Under the pieces are notes generated by a model. The model was not told the origin of the DNA. It worked only from the letters and a program-made list of their open reading frames with translations, and ran no database searches. Made by a program: the position numbers and the translations under genes. A DNA stretch of 64,000 nucleotides from assembly GCA_033584155.1 (NCBI GenBank), contig CP138355.1:2675826-2739825 (forward strand), written 5' to 3'. This document shows positions 35,185-44,779 of this stretch, in pieces; within the stretch, counting starts at the first letter, position 1; each line of letters starts with the position of its first letter. The DNA comes from Candidatus Electrothrix scaldis. Its GTDB lineage: Bacteria > Desulfobacterota > Desulfobulbia > Desulfobulbales > Desulfobulbaceae.

Positions 35185-36462
35185 TTATAAGGTCCCGTCA
35201 GCCAGGCCCTTGGCCAGGACATTCTTAACATCATAGATCACTGCGCAGGAACGGGTGATACGCTTCAGTTCATCCTGATCAAAGCGGCTGAATTCCTGAT
35301 GAGCCACCGCCAGCACCACGGCATCGTAGCGATTCTCTTCCAGGGTCTCGGTCATGGTCACACCATAATACTGCTGCGCCTCCTGGGAATCTGCCCAAGG
35401 ATCATAAATCTCTACATCAGCCCCGTAGGTACTCAGCTCATCAATAATATCAGTCACTCGGGTATTGCGCAGGTCAGGGCAGTTTTCTTTAAAGGTCAGA
35501 CCAAGGACCAGGATCTTGGCATCCGCCACATGAATCCGCTTCATCAGCATCAGCTTCACTACCTCTGAGGCGATATAGCGGCCCATATTATCGTTGAGCC
35601 GCCGGCCAGCCAGAATCATCTCTGGATGATAGCCTACCTGCTGGGCCTTATGGGTGAGATAATAGGGGTCCACGCCTATGCAATGCCCACCCACCAGGCC
35701 GGGCCGAAAGGGCAGGAAATTCCACTTGGTGCCAGCAGCTTCCAGGACATCCAGGGTATTAATGCCCAGGCGATTGAAGATCAGGGCCAACTCATTCACC
35801 AGGGCAATATTAACATCACGCTGGGTGTTCTCTATGACCTTGGCCGCCTCAGCCACCCGGATACTGGTGGCCTTAAAGGTGCCTGCTGTGATAATAGTCT
35901 GATACAGTTGATCAACAAAATCAGCAATCTTTGACGTAGAACCGGAGGTCACCTTGACTATGGTGGGGAGGCGGTGTTCATGGTCACCAGGATTGATCCG
36001 CTCCGGGCTGTAGCCAGCAAAGAAGTCCTTATTATAGATCAGGCCTGAGGCTTCCTCCAAAATCGGGATACAGACCTCTTCCGTCGCTCCCGGATAGACC
36101 GTTGATTCATAGATCACCACATCACCAGGCTTCAGGACCAGCGCCACCGTGTGCGAAGCCCCTTGCAGCGGACGGAGATCAGGTTGCTTGCTCGCATCAA
36201 TAGGCGTGGGCACGGCAATAATAAAGACATTGCAGGTCCGCAGATCCTCTATCTGGGAGGTAAACTGGAGATCCTGGGCCCTGGCCAGCTCTTCCGAGCT
36301 TACCTCGCGGGTGACATCAAGCCCCTGCCGCAACTCAGCAATCCGCTCTTCTTTCAGATCAAAACCAACACAGGGGATCTGCTTACTGAACTCCACAGCC
36401 AAGGGGAGACCAACATAACCGAGGCCGATGACAGCTAATTTTGTTGAGTGAATATCAGGCAT
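35185..36462 (-). CDS. UDP-N-acetylglucosamine 6-dehydrogenase-type nucleotide sugar dehydrogenase (TviB/WbpA-like)
   Basis: 425 residues with the three UDP-sugar dehydrogenase domains: NAD-binding [20 protein letters not shown], central [15 protein letters not shown], and the catalytic Cys in [19 protein letters not shown], with [20 protein letters not shown] later. The spacing matches the TviB/VipA and WbpA group, which oxidises UDP-GlcNAc or UDP-GalNAc to the uronic acid for Vi-type or O-antigen polymers. No other polysaccharide gene adjoins it, so the pathway is incomplete here. Complete by length. Confidence 0.9.
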   Translation of the reverse strand: MPDIHSTKLAVIGLGYVGLPLAVEFSKQIPCVGFDLKEERIAELRQGLDVTREVSSEELARAQDLQFTSQIEDLRTCNVFIIAVPTPIDASKQPDLRPLQGASHTVALVLKPGDVVIYESTVYPGATEEVCIPILEEASGLIYNKDFFAGYSPERINPGDHEHRLPTIVKVTSGSTSKIADFVDQLYQTIITAGTFKATSIRVAEAAKVIENTQRDVNIALVNELALIFNRLGINTLDVLEAAGTKWNFLPFRPGLVGGHCIGVDPYYLTHKAQQVGYHPEMILAGRRLNDNMGRYIASEVVKLMLMKRIHVADAKILVLGLTFKENCPDLRNTRVTDIIDELSTYGADVEIYDPWADSQEAQQYYGVTMTETLEENRYDAVVLAVAHQEFSRFDQDELKRITRSCAVIYDVKNVLAKGLADGTL

Positions 36463-36516
36463 GATTTTTTCTCGGATTCAAGGAAGATAGCAGAATATCA
36501 GATCATTTAGATTTCC

Positions 36517-36628
36517 GACCTTGGTGCCCACCGCTAAAGCAGTGGGCTATGTTCGACCGGCCCCTCCGGGGCGACAGGAAGATAACGTCCTGCAAGGACT
36601 GTCGAAAATAGCCCGGTCTTTCAAGGTC
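36517..36628. repeat. cloverleaf-like palindromic element
   Basis: 112 bases with an outer stem GACCTT (36517-36522) and AAGGTC (36623-36628) enclosing CCCACCGC-TAAA-GCAGTGGG (36527-36546), GCCCC-TCC-GGGGC (36560-36572) and GTCC-TGCAA-GGAC (36587-36599). GGGCTAT (36544) and ATAGCCC (36607) also pair, giving an alternative fold. Lies between the UDP-sugar dehydrogenase and queE. It looks like an interspersed repeat, or a folded RNA; no coding frame. Confidence 0.55.
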
Positions 36629-36669
36629 GATACCTGGAAAGTTCATTTTATCCCGGTTGACGGCATACC

Positions 36670-37344
36670 TCATACTCCCCTCCTGATATCAGGCCAAATT
36701 CGGGTATGTAGTTGTAATTGTAACCTGACCGAAAGCTGCGCCTGCAGGATCAACTCTGCAAGGACATCAGGAGCCAAGCGATCTGCAACAGGAGAAAAAA
36801 GGACCGGCACCAGCTCGGTCAGCTTATATTGCCGGACAATATCTACAGCCCAAACAACATCCTCGGGAGAACAGAGGACAAACTTGACCTCATCGCGACT
36901 CCTCCCCTGTTGGCGTTGTTCCAATAGGGCAAGGTTGGGCCAGTAATTTCGCTCTGCCATCCCGGAACCTGGGGTTTTCACATCCAGGATAATACCCACT
37001 TCCGGTGGCACCCGTTCAATACTTAGGCTGCCACTGGTCTCCAGCAGGACCTCACGGCCCTCTGCCACCAGCTGCTCCATGAGCGGATACACCGCCTCCT
37101 GCAACAAGGGCTCACCACCGGTAAGCTCCACCATCGCTCCGGGAAAATCCTTGAGCCAGGAACGAACCTCGCCAGTGCTCATCTCCTTACCCTCTTCCTC
37201 CCAGGTATAACGGGAGTCGCAATAAGAGCAACGCAGATTGCACACGCAAAGGCGGACAAAAGCACAGGGAAGCCCGGCCCGGGTGGATTCACCCTGGATG
37301 GAGTAAAACAGCTCGGAAACGAGTAATGAACCGGAATCAGGCAC
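36670..37344 (-). CDS. queE: 7-carboxy-7-deazaguanine synthase
   Basis: 224 residues. Radical SAM enzyme converting 6-carboxytetrahydropterin to CDG in the queuosine/7-deazaguanine pathway. The cluster motif is CVCNLRCSYCDSRYTW (CxxxCxxC variant of QueE), preceded by LFYSIQGESTRAGLPCAFVR, the QueE N-terminal block, and followed by VELTGGEPLLQEAVYPLME. Its start overlaps the end of queD by eight bases, so both are co-translated in one operon. No queC or queF lies in the window. Confidence 0.93.
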   Translation of the reverse strand: MPDSGSLLVSELFYSIQGESTRAGLPCAFVRLCVCNLRCSYCDSRYTWEEEGKEMSTGEVRSWLKDFPGAMVELTGGEPLLQEAVYPLMEQLVAEGREVLLETSGSLSIERVPPEVGIILDVKTPGSGMAERNYWPNLALLEQRQQGRSRDEVKFVLCSPEDVVWAVDIVRQYKLTELVPVLFSPVADRLAPDVLAELILQAQLSVRLQLQLHTRIWPDIRRGV

Positions 37345-37708
37345 CGTAGTAGATCACACCGCTGGAGTCGGTCTCCCGAACCTGCACGGAATAGAGGGAA
37401 TAACGATCGGTCTTTAAGACCTCAGTAAGTTCTGTAAACAAGAAAGCAGCAATATGCTCGGAAGAGGGATTGCGTTCCTGAAAGGCGGGATGTTCGTTCA
37501 GGTCGCAGTGATCCAGCTCGTCAACCACTTTATTCACTTCTGATTTCAGTACCTTGAAATCTATACCCATGCCCAGCTCATCTAATTCCTGCACCCGGAC
37601 AGTCACCTTGACCTTCCAGTTATGACCGTGGGGTTTTTCGCAATTCCCAGGGTAATTGCGCAAATGATGACCACCGGAAAAATGGGTCTTTATAAAAATA
37701 TCATGCAT
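37337..37708 (-). CDS. queD: 6-carboxy-5,6,7,8-tetrahydropterin synthase
   Basis: 123 residues; makes CPH4 from 7,8-dihydroneopterin triphosphate. Zinc-binding His positions are seen in THFSGGHHLRNY and EKPHGHNWKVKV, a catalytic Cys in NCEKPHGHN, and the end NPSSEHIAAFLF carries the C-terminal His/Glu of the fold. I start at MHDIFIKTHFSG (37708), preceded by AAGGA; the frame is open to 37741. Operon with queE (eight-base overlap). Regulation not visible in the short leader; I did not find a preQ1 aptamer. Confidence 0.93.
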   Translation of the reverse strand: MHDIFIKTHFSGGHHLRNYPGNCEKPHGHNWKVKVTVRVQELDELGMGIDFKVLKSEVNKVVDELDHCDLNEHPAFQERNPSSEHIAAFLFTELTEVLKTDRYSLYSVQVRETDSSGVIYYGA

Positions 37709-37784
37709 AAAAAAATCCTTCTCGCTCGGCCCGCATCTCATGCAAAAAAATCATAAGTACAAAAGCGGGGTAAACTCAAAAAAA

Positions 37785-37816
37785 ACCCGGAGCGTCCTGA
37801 GCAGACAGCTCCGGGT
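37785..37816 (-). terminator. rho-independent terminator of the adenosine deaminase gene
   Basis: ACCCGGAGC (37785-37793) and GCTCCGGGT (37808-37816), with an A-run at 37778-37785 that becomes a T-run when read on the minus strand, about 90 bases after the deaminase stop. Confidence 0.85.
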
Positions 37817-37879
37817 GAATATACAACTTCTGTGAAATATACTCCAATGAGGGCGTCAGGGGAAGACCTGATTTCTTTC

Positions 37880-37901
37880 GGAGCAAGCCTTGGCTTGCTC
37901 C
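37880..37901. repeat. 22-bp palindrome at the deaminase stop
   Basis: GGAGCAAGCC and GGCTTGCTCC, separated by two bases, end exactly at the stop codon of the deaminase gene. Its GC-rich perfect stem could form an mRNA 3' hairpin; no second copy of this exact sequence was noticed. Confidence 0.6.
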
Positions 37902-39571
37902 TACTCCACAACCTGCTTTTCAAAGGCAGTAAGCTGTTCTTCCAGCTTCCACTGCATGGCCGCACGCTCACTTTTTTGCAGAAATCGTTTACAGGATGGA
38001 GAAAGACGGGTGGAACCGGCAACATCCTGAGCACAGGCGTTGCTTATCTTTTCATACCTGCTCTCCTCCTGCCAAAGACTTGCTCCGGGCAAAAAGCTAT
38101 GCTCCATGCTGGCGCGGGTCATCTGCTTCAGCTCAGGATAGCCAAGTTTCTGGTGGGTAATAGCGCGGACAAACTCATCAGTGATATCGATGCGCAAGAT
38201 ACCTTCATCATCTGTGGCCAAGGCAGCCGGTACATCCTGGGCCAAATAGGTATTCAGGGGGTGCGAATGACCTGTTTTACCGAGCAGCGTGGCATTGGAG
38301 GTCAAACAAGCCTCTACCAGTACATCCTTATCGCGCATGGTCTTCATGAGTTCTGCCGGGCTTTCCTCATCCAGCACATCACAGCCGTGCCCGATCCGCT
38401 CGGCATGCCCCATTTCCACGGCATGACGGATATGGAATTTCAGGTGCCACTGTCCCTCCATGCTGTCCGGCAAAATCTCCGGGATCAACTCACCAGCATG
38501 CAAGGCGATTCGGACTGGTTTCTTTTGCTTATCTGCCTTATACAAACGATGGAGCACATCCAGGGAAAACATCTCATCGTCGTAATACTTGAGGGAATTT
38601 TCATGCTCTTCCGGCGCAACCAACTCCACTCCCATAACCCAGGGAGATTTTTGTGTCAACTCGTAACCATAGACCCATTGAGCAAAAACACTCCGACGAT
38701 CCTTGGTCCGATTGGCGGACATGAGGAATCTAACCTCCACACCACAACCGGGATCAGGGCTTTCTGTCGAGCAGCCGAGCAATCCCCGAGCATCGCTGAC
38801 CCATTTTTCCAGGCTCGCACTGGTATCAGCCAGAGTCTTTTGAAAGACCGGATCAACTATAAGCTCCTGACGTTTTTCCAACAGCATGGCCTCTGTCCAA
38901 GGATCATCAGGCTGAATATACTTGGCAGCAAGTTTCCCCACCCGACTTGCATTAAAACCCCGCATCAGCTCTACGTAGACCTGATTATTTTTCCCGGTGA
39001 TGGACAGCACATCTGCCAAGCTATCGTCAGAGCGTTCATCAGAGATGACGGCATCGAATTTACCAAAGGCATCAAAGAAATGCTGGTGGGCTTCCAACAT
39101 ACTGCCTTGAAAATTCTCCATAGACCATGCCTCCAGGATCTTCTGCTGGAGGGCTGAATCGGACATGGCCTCTTGCATGGGCACAGCCTTATCTACACAT
39201 GGCGGAGGCTCGGCTTTCCAACTCTCTTGATTGATACAAAGACCATCAGCAGCACCCCATTCAATCAACCGTTCTGTGGTAACAGCACCGGAAAGATGAT
39301 TATGAAGATCAGCCCCCTTAGGCATGGGCAGGAGGAATTCCCGCAATTTTTCAGGATCATTTTTCAAAGAACGCAACTTCCAATCCACCAGCATCTCCCG
39401 ATACGAGGGATCATCCGTGTTCGGAGAAAATACAGCCTTACCCTGCTGTTCAACGCTTTCAACCGGAGCCTGTGCCTTATCATCACTTGGGCCTGGAGTA
39501 TGGGCAGGCAGAGTGCAGCTCTGAAGGGCCAAACTTATCCCCAGCATAAAAAGCCAAGATGTCCTTTTCAT
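37901..39571 (-). CDS. exported adenosine deaminase-family lipoprotein
   Basis: 556 residues, long for a bacterial Add (about 330), because an extra N-terminal segment follows the lipoprotein signal MKRTSWLFMLGISLALQSC. The metal and catalytic residues of the family are present: PKGADLHNHLSGA (HxH), ALHAGE, GHGCDVLDEES, ACLTSNATLLG, HPLN and ALATDDEGILRI. The size, export signal and N-terminal extension resemble ADGF-like deaminases, so it probably hydrolyses extracellular or periplasmic adenosine to inosine and ammonia. The N-terminal location outside the cytoplasm is unusual for this reaction. A terminator follows. Confidence 0.88.
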   Translation of the reverse strand: MKRTSWLFMLGISLALQSCTLPAHTPGPSDDKAQAPVESVEQQGKAVFSPNTDDPSYREMLVDWKLRSLKNDPEKLREFLLPMPKGADLHNHLSGAVTTERLIEWGAADGLCINQESWKAEPPPCVDKAVPMQEAMSDSALQQKILEAWSMENFQGSMLEAHQHFFDAFGKFDAVISDERSDDSLADVLSITGKNNQVYVELMRGFNASRVGKLAAKYIQPDDPWTEAMLLEKRQELIVDPVFQKTLADTSASLEKWVSDARGLLGCSTESPDPGCGVEVRFLMSANRTKDRRSVFAQWVYGYELTQKSPWVMGVELVAPEEHENSLKYYDDEMFSLDVLHRLYKADKQKKPVRIALHAGELIPEILPDSMEGQWHLKFHIRHAVEMGHAERIGHGCDVLDEESPAELMKTMRDKDVLVEACLTSNATLLGKTGHSHPLNTYLAQDVPAALATDDEGILRIDITDEFVRAITHQKLGYPELKQMTRASMEHSFLPGASLWQEESRYEKISNACAQDVAGSTRLSPSCKRFLQKSERAAMQWKLEEQLTAFEKQVVE

Positions 39572-39919
39572 AGTTTCCTCACTCGTAATATATTATTAAT
39601 CGTTGCTGATTCTATATGGAACGTTTATGAAACACAAGGAGATTGCAGAATATTTTGTTTTTCATGATCATCACAGGTCTCTTTTCCCTGAGGCTTAGAG
39701 TAAAATAATTTTGCCTGTGCCTTGTCGAAAAGAAAGAACAAAAGAGCAAGAGTTTCAGTAGCTGACTTGCTTGCAACCTGCTAGAGTGTCCCAAGATGTG
39801 AAATAAAGCCGTTCGGTGAAAAGCAAATTTCTTGGTATTCTCTCAGTTCTCTCCCTGGTATCCTTTCAAAAGAACTGACTTTAACCAGATCCTACATAAT
39901 ATCTACCTGGAGATCTCAG
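39572..39919. other. gene-free stretch between divergent genes
   Basis: 348 AT-rich bases between the deaminase gene and the metallopeptidase-like gene. It should hold both promoters. No clear ORF, hairpin or repeat seen. Confidence 0.45.
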
Positions 39920-40912
39920 ATGGCACAAACATATATGACACGGTTTATTATCATGGCGATCCTGCTGCTTCACTGTGTATCCGGCAACGAGTTAAACGCC
40001 GAGGAGCTTGAGGGGCCGCAGCCTCAGGTGCAGCAAGCCGATAAAATCCGGGTTATCTATTATACTGAGGGGCCGCATGCCATCTCTTTAGAGGACAAGA
40101 ACCTCAACAGCGTCCCCGATCAGGCTGAAGACATTCTTACCCAGACGATGGCCGCCTATTATCTTTTTGTCGAAACCCTGGGTTTTCCAGCCCCCTTGCA
40201 GAGCATACATTTCCACCCAGCAAAATTTCTTGATATCATCATATGTTCCCAAGAACTCCCTCTTGCGGAAGGCGGCCTTGAGGGGCTACCCGGAAAGGCC
40301 TTTGCCCAGCCCCTCCCCTCCCAGGCTCCGGGAGACCCAGCTGACACCCTCAGTATCGTTCTCAAAATCTCCTCAGCAATCAATGCAGAAGAGGATCAGA
40401 CACCTGCCCGTGAATTTTTTCACCTCATCCAATACGGGACCACCTTTTTTAAGAATAAATGGTTTACAGAAGGTACCTCTCGCTGGGCTGAATATGGTCT
40501 ACGCAATGAAAACCCGGAAGAATCCTCCCCTACCCCTGCAATCTGGCCCTTATCTGACGAGCAGACAACCGCCCTTTTCGAGATGGAAGAGCAGGCTGCA
40601 GAGAATTTCTGGACCCCCTTGGCAGCCAAAATGAACAATCGGGGTGTTATTCCTTTCACCCCGGCCCTTTATAAAATCATGCCCTTGTTATACAGCAATA
40701 AACAACCTGTTTTTAAGAGTATGCGTTTTCCTGGCTGGATGTTTATCCGCGACGTCCTGATTGAGCTGGGCAGGACCGACGATATTGCCCTGCGGGAGCT
40801 GGGATACCAGGAATGGACAAAGGACAATGAAGCATCACCGAAAAATAATAAGTACATCATGGAAGCTGTCAGCACCGTTGTAACGCGCTATAAAGCCGCC
40901 TTTCTCCTTTAA
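39920..40912 (+). CDS. exported metallopeptidase-like protein with degenerate zinc motif
   Basis: 330 residues. N-terminal hydrophobic segment (FIIMAILLLHCVSG) followed by EELE, a signal or anchor. The middle has a calcium-loop-like DKNLNSVPDQAEDIL, then the segment AREFFHLIQYGTTFFKNKWF and TEGTSRWAEYGL, which has the layout of a zincin active site (HEFFHxIQ ... EGxxxWxE), but the first His is Arg (REFFH). Such a change normally abolishes metal binding, so this may be a non-catalytic relative. No known family assigned; next gene is sixA, 112 bases on. Confidence 0.6.
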   Translation: MAQTYMTRFIIMAILLLHCVSGNELNAEELEGPQPQVQQADKIRVIYYTEGPHAISLEDKNLNSVPDQAEDILTQTMAAYYLFVETLGFPAPLQSIHFHPAKFLDIIICSQELPLAEGGLEGLPGKAFAQPLPSQAPGDPADTLSIVLKISSAINAEEDQTPAREFFHLIQYGTTFFKNKWFTEGTSRWAEYGLRNENPEESSPTPAIWPLSDEQTTALFEMEEQAAENFWTPLAAKMNNRGVIPFTPALYKIMPLLYSNKQPVFKSMRFPGWMFIRDVLIELGRTDDIALRELGYQEWTKDNEASPKNNKYIMEAVSTVVTRYKAAFLL

Positions 40913-41024
40913 CCAAGGACAACCTATAAAGTACCCAGCCCACCAAGGGGGCTGTGGGTATTAGAGGAAAAAATATTCTGCTGTTATGCCGCACGCAGCA
41001 GGATATCAAACTCGGAGCTTTGCA

Positions 41025-41540
41025 ATGAAAATAATCCATCTGATTCGACACGCAAAATCAAGTTGGAAAGACGGCACGCTGGCCGATATTGACAGGCCTC
41101 TGAACAAACGCGGCAAGAAGAGCTGCCGTGTTATGGTCAAACAGCTTGTGCGCTCTGGCTGCTGCTTTGAGCACATTTTTTGCAGTCCAGCGGTGCGGGC
41201 ACAGGAGACCATACAAGGCATCAACAAGATTCTCAACCTGGAGCTACGCTGGCAGACGAACAAGGAACTGTATACCTTTGACAGCGTCGTCCTGCTGGAA
41301 TGGTTCAGGACCCTGAATGATGCAGTGACCGAACCCCTGATTATCGGCCATAATCCAGCCCTAACAGAACTCTGTAACACACTCCGCAAAAACGATACCA
41401 TCAGCAACAACGACATCAGCAACATCCCCACCTGCGGCTATGTCCAGCTCTGCATGGACAAAGATCGTCCCTGGCGAAAGCTGGCTGAAGGGAGCGCTAA
41501 CCTAACGGTCTTTCTTCGCCCAAAGAAATTTATGAAATAA
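41025..41540 (+). CDS. sixA: phosphohistidine phosphatase (SixA-type)
   Basis: 171 residues of the histidine phosphatase superfamily: MKIIHLIRHAKSSWKDGTLA carries the catalytic RHA(K), DRPLNKRGKKSC the following Arg, CSPAVRAQETIQGI the second, and IIGHNPALTELC the second catalytic His. SixA removes phosphate from HPt His residues in phosphorelays or, in the PTS-Ntr, from NPr. I choose ATG 41025 over 40986 because the family begins at the RHG strand. The histidine kinase and hybrid regulator of this window are 8 kb away, so a functional link is only conceivable. Confidence 0.9.
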   Translation: MKIIHLIRHAKSSWKDGTLADIDRPLNKRGKKSCRVMVKQLVRSGCCFEHIFCSPAVRAQETIQGINKILNLELRWQTNKELYTFDSVVLLEWFRTLNDAVTEPLIIGHNPALTELCNTLRKNDTISNNDISNIPTCGYVQLCMDKDRPWRKLAEGSANLTVFLRPKKFMK

Positions 41541-41636
41541 AACCCGACACGCTAAAGCATCCTGAAAACAGGCAGAAGCACCCCTTCTGAGCACCCCCCG
41601 CTTCCAAGAAGAAGACGCCTCCCAGGAGTCTTAGGC

Positions 41637-42830
41637 TTATCTACCCGGACTTTTCAACAGCAGCGCAAAAATTATCAGCATAAACAACGCACATCCCACC
41701 CCGGCTAGAAAGGCTCCGTCTGTCCCCCAGAGAACAAAGAAAATCCCCATACAAATCGGCCCCAGGGTCTGCCCTAAGCGTAACACCATCCCGTTGACCG
41801 CCATAAAAGAGGCTCGGTATTCCAGCGGTGCCAGACCGGTCAGCATGGTCTGGACAGTGGGAATATTCAAGCCTTGTGCTATACCAAAGAGCACCACAGG
41901 AAAGAGCAGCACCGGAATGCTGGGAACAAAGGAAATCAGAGCCAGGGCCACAGCATAGAGGGTATAAGCCGCTATAAGGAGTTGTTTTTTTGTGTAGCGT
42001 TTTGCCAACTTGCCCATCTGCGAAGAGGTAAAAGCCATCGTGCAGGCCATGCCGGACATAATCAGGCCGATAAGCGGCGCTTTGGCTTGGAAAGTCTGGT
42101 GCAGTAGAAGGGGGAAATAGGTAAGGTAGGACCCATAAAGGATGATAAAGGTAACAAGGCTGGCGAGAAAGAGTACAGCCACCTCCCGTTGTTGGACAGC
42201 CTGCCAGATACCATTCAGATAGCCTTTGAAGGAGCGGGTATTTTTTGGCTCAGGATTTTTGAGGGAAAACAGAACCAGGAATCCCACAGGGAGGGCAAGC
42301 AGCGGCAGAAAAAACGGGTATTGCCAGCCAGCAGCCGCAAGCAGGCCACCTAGGGCGGGATAGCTGGCCACACCCAAACTCAAGACGCTGGTATTGTAGC
42401 CCATTGCTGTATCACGCTCCTGACCGATATACAGATCGCCGATTAGGGCGGTATTGATGGCAGGTAAGGCGGCTGCCCCGGCCCCCTGAATAAAACGGAG
42501 AATAAGGAGGAGATGAAAATCCCGAGTCAAGGCGCAGGCTCCGCCAGCTATGGCAAAGAGAAAGAGGGATGGCGCCAGGACCATTTTTCTCCCGAAGCGA
42601 TCCGCCAACATGCCGAGGCTAGGGGTAAGAAAAACGCCTGGTACTGTAAACGCGGTGATGAGTAATCCGATATCTTTAGGTAAGATATGCAGCTCCTGGA
42701 TGATCTTGGGAAAGGCTGGTGTAAGACTGGCCACACCCATGACGGCCATCAGGGTGACGGAGAAAATAATGTGCAGATTACGGTCGCGTAGGAGAGAACG
42801 GCTATCCTGCGACTCTTGGCTTGATTGCAT
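41637..42830 (-). CDS. MFS-family transporter
   Basis: 397 residues with about 12 hydrophobic segments in two halves. The loop 2-3 signature is LGMLADRFGRKMVLAPSLF and a motif-C-like GAGAAALPAINTALIGDLYI follows in TM5; the short QSSQESQDSRSLLRDRNLH start lies in the cytoplasm. Resembles drug/multi-substrate efflux proteins of the DHA1 type, but substrate is unknown. It is transcribed alone, convergent with sixA. Confidence 0.82.
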   Translation of the reverse strand: MQSSQESQDSRSLLRDRNLHIIFSVTLMAVMGVASLTPAFPKIIQELHILPKDIGLLITAFTVPGVFLTPSLGMLADRFGRKMVLAPSLFLFAIAGGACALTRDFHLLLILRFIQGAGAAALPAINTALIGDLYIGQERDTAMGYNTSVLSLGVASYPALGGLLAAAGWQYPFFLPLLALPVGFLVLFSLKNPEPKNTRSFKGYLNGIWQAVQQREVAVLFLASLVTFIILYGSYLTYFPLLLHQTFQAKAPLIGLIMSGMACTMAFTSSQMGKLAKRYTKKQLLIAAYTLYAVALALISFVPSIPVLLFPVVLFGIAQGLNIPTVQTMLTGLAPLEYRASFMAVNGMVLRLGQTLGPICMGIFFVLWGTDGAFLAGVGCALFMLIIFALLLKSPGR

Positions 42831-43111
42831 GGGATTATTGTGCTTAGGGAGCTTTGATGGAGATGATAGCGATTATTCTTTCTTCTTTAACGAACGTCAT
42901 TTCCCCAGGAAGTATTCGAAATCATTATAAAGGAAGGCTTACCAGAGAAGAATTCCTCTTTTACTCAATAGCATTTTTCGACTCTGAAATCTTGACTTCA
43001 TACATAACATCACTATACACTGACGGAATAATAATAGGAAGTTGATCTCATGACCATAATATTGAGTTCGTCAAGCCTTCCCTCCTTACATTCTCCAGTA
43101 ACCCAAGTACG

Positions 43112-43639
43112 ATGATGCGAAAAACGACAGTTTGTTTCTCGATATTTTTTGGATTCACCTTCCTGGGACAACTTCAAGCCGCCCCCCTTGTCGAGCTTAT
43201 TGACCTGAAATGGTGCAGTAGTATTGCAACCAGCGATGACCAGGAAAAAAATAGAGAGCCCGTTCGTGTTTATCAAAATGGAACTATCTTTAAGGGCTCA
43301 AGGCTCTACCTGTGGATGAAGGTAAAAGGCGATCAGGAGGCCCTGGACCTACTACGCAAAGGCAAAAAAATAGGCATCATCCAGAAATGGAAGTATCAGT
43401 ATTACGGCACCCAGACTGATCCTATTGATGTCTCCATCGGGACAAAGAAACTCAGCACCGAAGTTATCAATAAGCTTCAACAGGAGATCAATCAGAGGGG
43501 ATATTTTGACTGGAGGACCTGGGGGACTAAGGACAACCTGAAGGCAGAAAAATATACTGTCGAGTTTGTCGATGATTTTTACGACCCTCTGAACTGCGCG
43601 CAGTCTCTTTCCTGCACAATGAGTATCAAAATCAGATGA
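43112..43639 (+). CDS. exported hypothetical protein
   Basis: 175 residues with a Sec signal (KTTVCFSIFFGFTFLGQLQA) and a mature domain of about 150 residues rich in aromatic and basic residues: VELIDLKWCSSIATSDDQ, then YLWMKVKGDQEALDLL and a long C-terminal part. I do not recognise the family. The membrane-protein gene starts one base after its stop (43641 against 43639), so they are translated together and are likely partners. The next gene downstream encodes the caspase-lipase fusion. Confidence 0.6.
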   Translation: MMRKTTVCFSIFFGFTFLGQLQAAPLVELIDLKWCSSIATSDDQEKNREPVRVYQNGTIFKGSRLYLWMKVKGDQEALDLLRKGKKIGIIQKWKYQYYGTQTDPIDVSIGTKKLSTEVINKLQQEINQRGYFDWRTWGTKDNLKAEKYTVEFVDDFYDPLNCAQSLSCTMSIKIR

Positions 43640-43640
43640 T

Positions 43641-44735
43641 ATGGCGATGAGTACGATGATAAAAAATGTCTTTGCGCTGACACCAGAAGGAACCTATGAA
43701 GAGGTGTGCCTTAAGGAGCACGTTGAGAATGCCCAGTTGCTCCTGGCCTATGCCGCAGAAGAAGGCTTGCAAGTTGATCAGGAGATTGTCAAAGAAATTA
43801 TCAATGCGCGATACTATCTACAGAAAAACGATTTTGACCAGGAAAAAGAAGCGCAGTTCTGGACAGCCTTTAATACCTTATCGCAAATCATCCATCCGGT
43901 CTGCATTGAGAGCATTAGGGCCACACGGGTGCGCCAAAAGACTTTCTGGCGCTTTAAGCCTCTGGAACTTCTTCTCCCGAAGAACAAAAGCGAGGCAGCA
44001 CAGACCGTTCATGTCTATCAACGATGGACAATGTTTACCTTGATTCTCCTCCTGGTTGTCCAAATCTACTGGCTTGTCGGATCCGTTATCATCACCCAAG
44101 TTACCAATACGCAATCTTTTCAGGAAGAGATCAACCAACTGACAGCCCTCAAAGAGACCGCAAAAGAGCTGGGCAGCAGTGAGCTCGGTACCTTGGTCGG
44201 AGAAATCCGGGAAAAGTATCAGGACAAGGCAAATGATATACATAACAACAAGAAGATCTACTACGAGGCGCTCCATGATTGGCGCAGCAATATCTTTACT
44301 AAATGGATGTTCGACCAATATTCCGAAGAAATTCCTCAGGGGGACGACAAAGAATTTGCCAAAATTGGCTATATTGAGGCGCAGCAAGCAGCTCAACTCA
44401 TCCTGCAACCTATTCAGCAGTACATCTTGCCACTCCTCTACGGCTGGATAGGGGCACTGGCCTATGTATTACGCTGCATCAACAAAGAGATCAAAGAGAT
44501 AACCTACACCCGCCAGTCAAACGAACATTATCGCCTCCGCATCCAACTGGGAGCTCTCTCAGGACTGGCTGTCGGCTGGTTTCTATCGGTGGATCCTGAG
44601 CATTATACGGCACAGCCCTCTTTCTCATTCGGCAATCTCTCGCCGCTTGCTCTGTCTTTTCTTGCCGGATACAGTGTTGAATTATTATTTTCTGCGATGG
44701 ATAAAATCGTGTCTGCGTTTTCTTCAACAGATTAG
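43641..44735 (+). CDS. membrane protein of unknown function
   Basis: 364 residues. Cytoplasmic N-terminal helical part of about 130 residues, then one transmembrane segment (WTMFTLILLLVVQIYWLVGS), a periplasmic or loop helical region of about 100 residues, then three further hydrophobic stretches (YILPLLYGWIGALAYVLR, LGALSGLAVGWFLS, LSPLALSFLAGYSVELLF) near the C-terminus. Not a known transporter pattern. Coupled one base behind the exported protein gene; the caspase-lipase gene is 318 bases on, in the same direction. Confidence 0.6.
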   Translation: MAMSTMIKNVFALTPEGTYEEVCLKEHVENAQLLLAYAAEEGLQVDQEIVKEIINARYYLQKNDFDQEKEAQFWTAFNTLSQIIHPVCIESIRATRVRQKTFWRFKPLELLLPKNKSEAAQTVHVYQRWTMFTLILLLVVQIYWLVGSVIITQVTNTQSFQEEINQLTALKETAKELGSSELGTLVGEIREKYQDKANDIHNNKKIYYEALHDWRSNIFTKWMFDQYSEEIPQGDDKEFAKIGYIEAQQAAQLILQPIQQYILPLLYGWIGALAYVLRCINKEIKEITYTRQSNEHYRLRIQLGALSGLAVGWFLSVDPEHYTAQPSFSFGNLSPLALSFLAGYSVELLFSAMDKIVSAFSSTD

Positions 44736-44779
44736 TTTTTCAGGAAATCAGAGGTTCCGCTCAGCATCCCCATATTTCA

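Noticed and set aside
37832-39157. 441-residue plus-strand ORF
   Set aside because: It lies antisense to the adenosine deaminase gene, whose motifs are complete.
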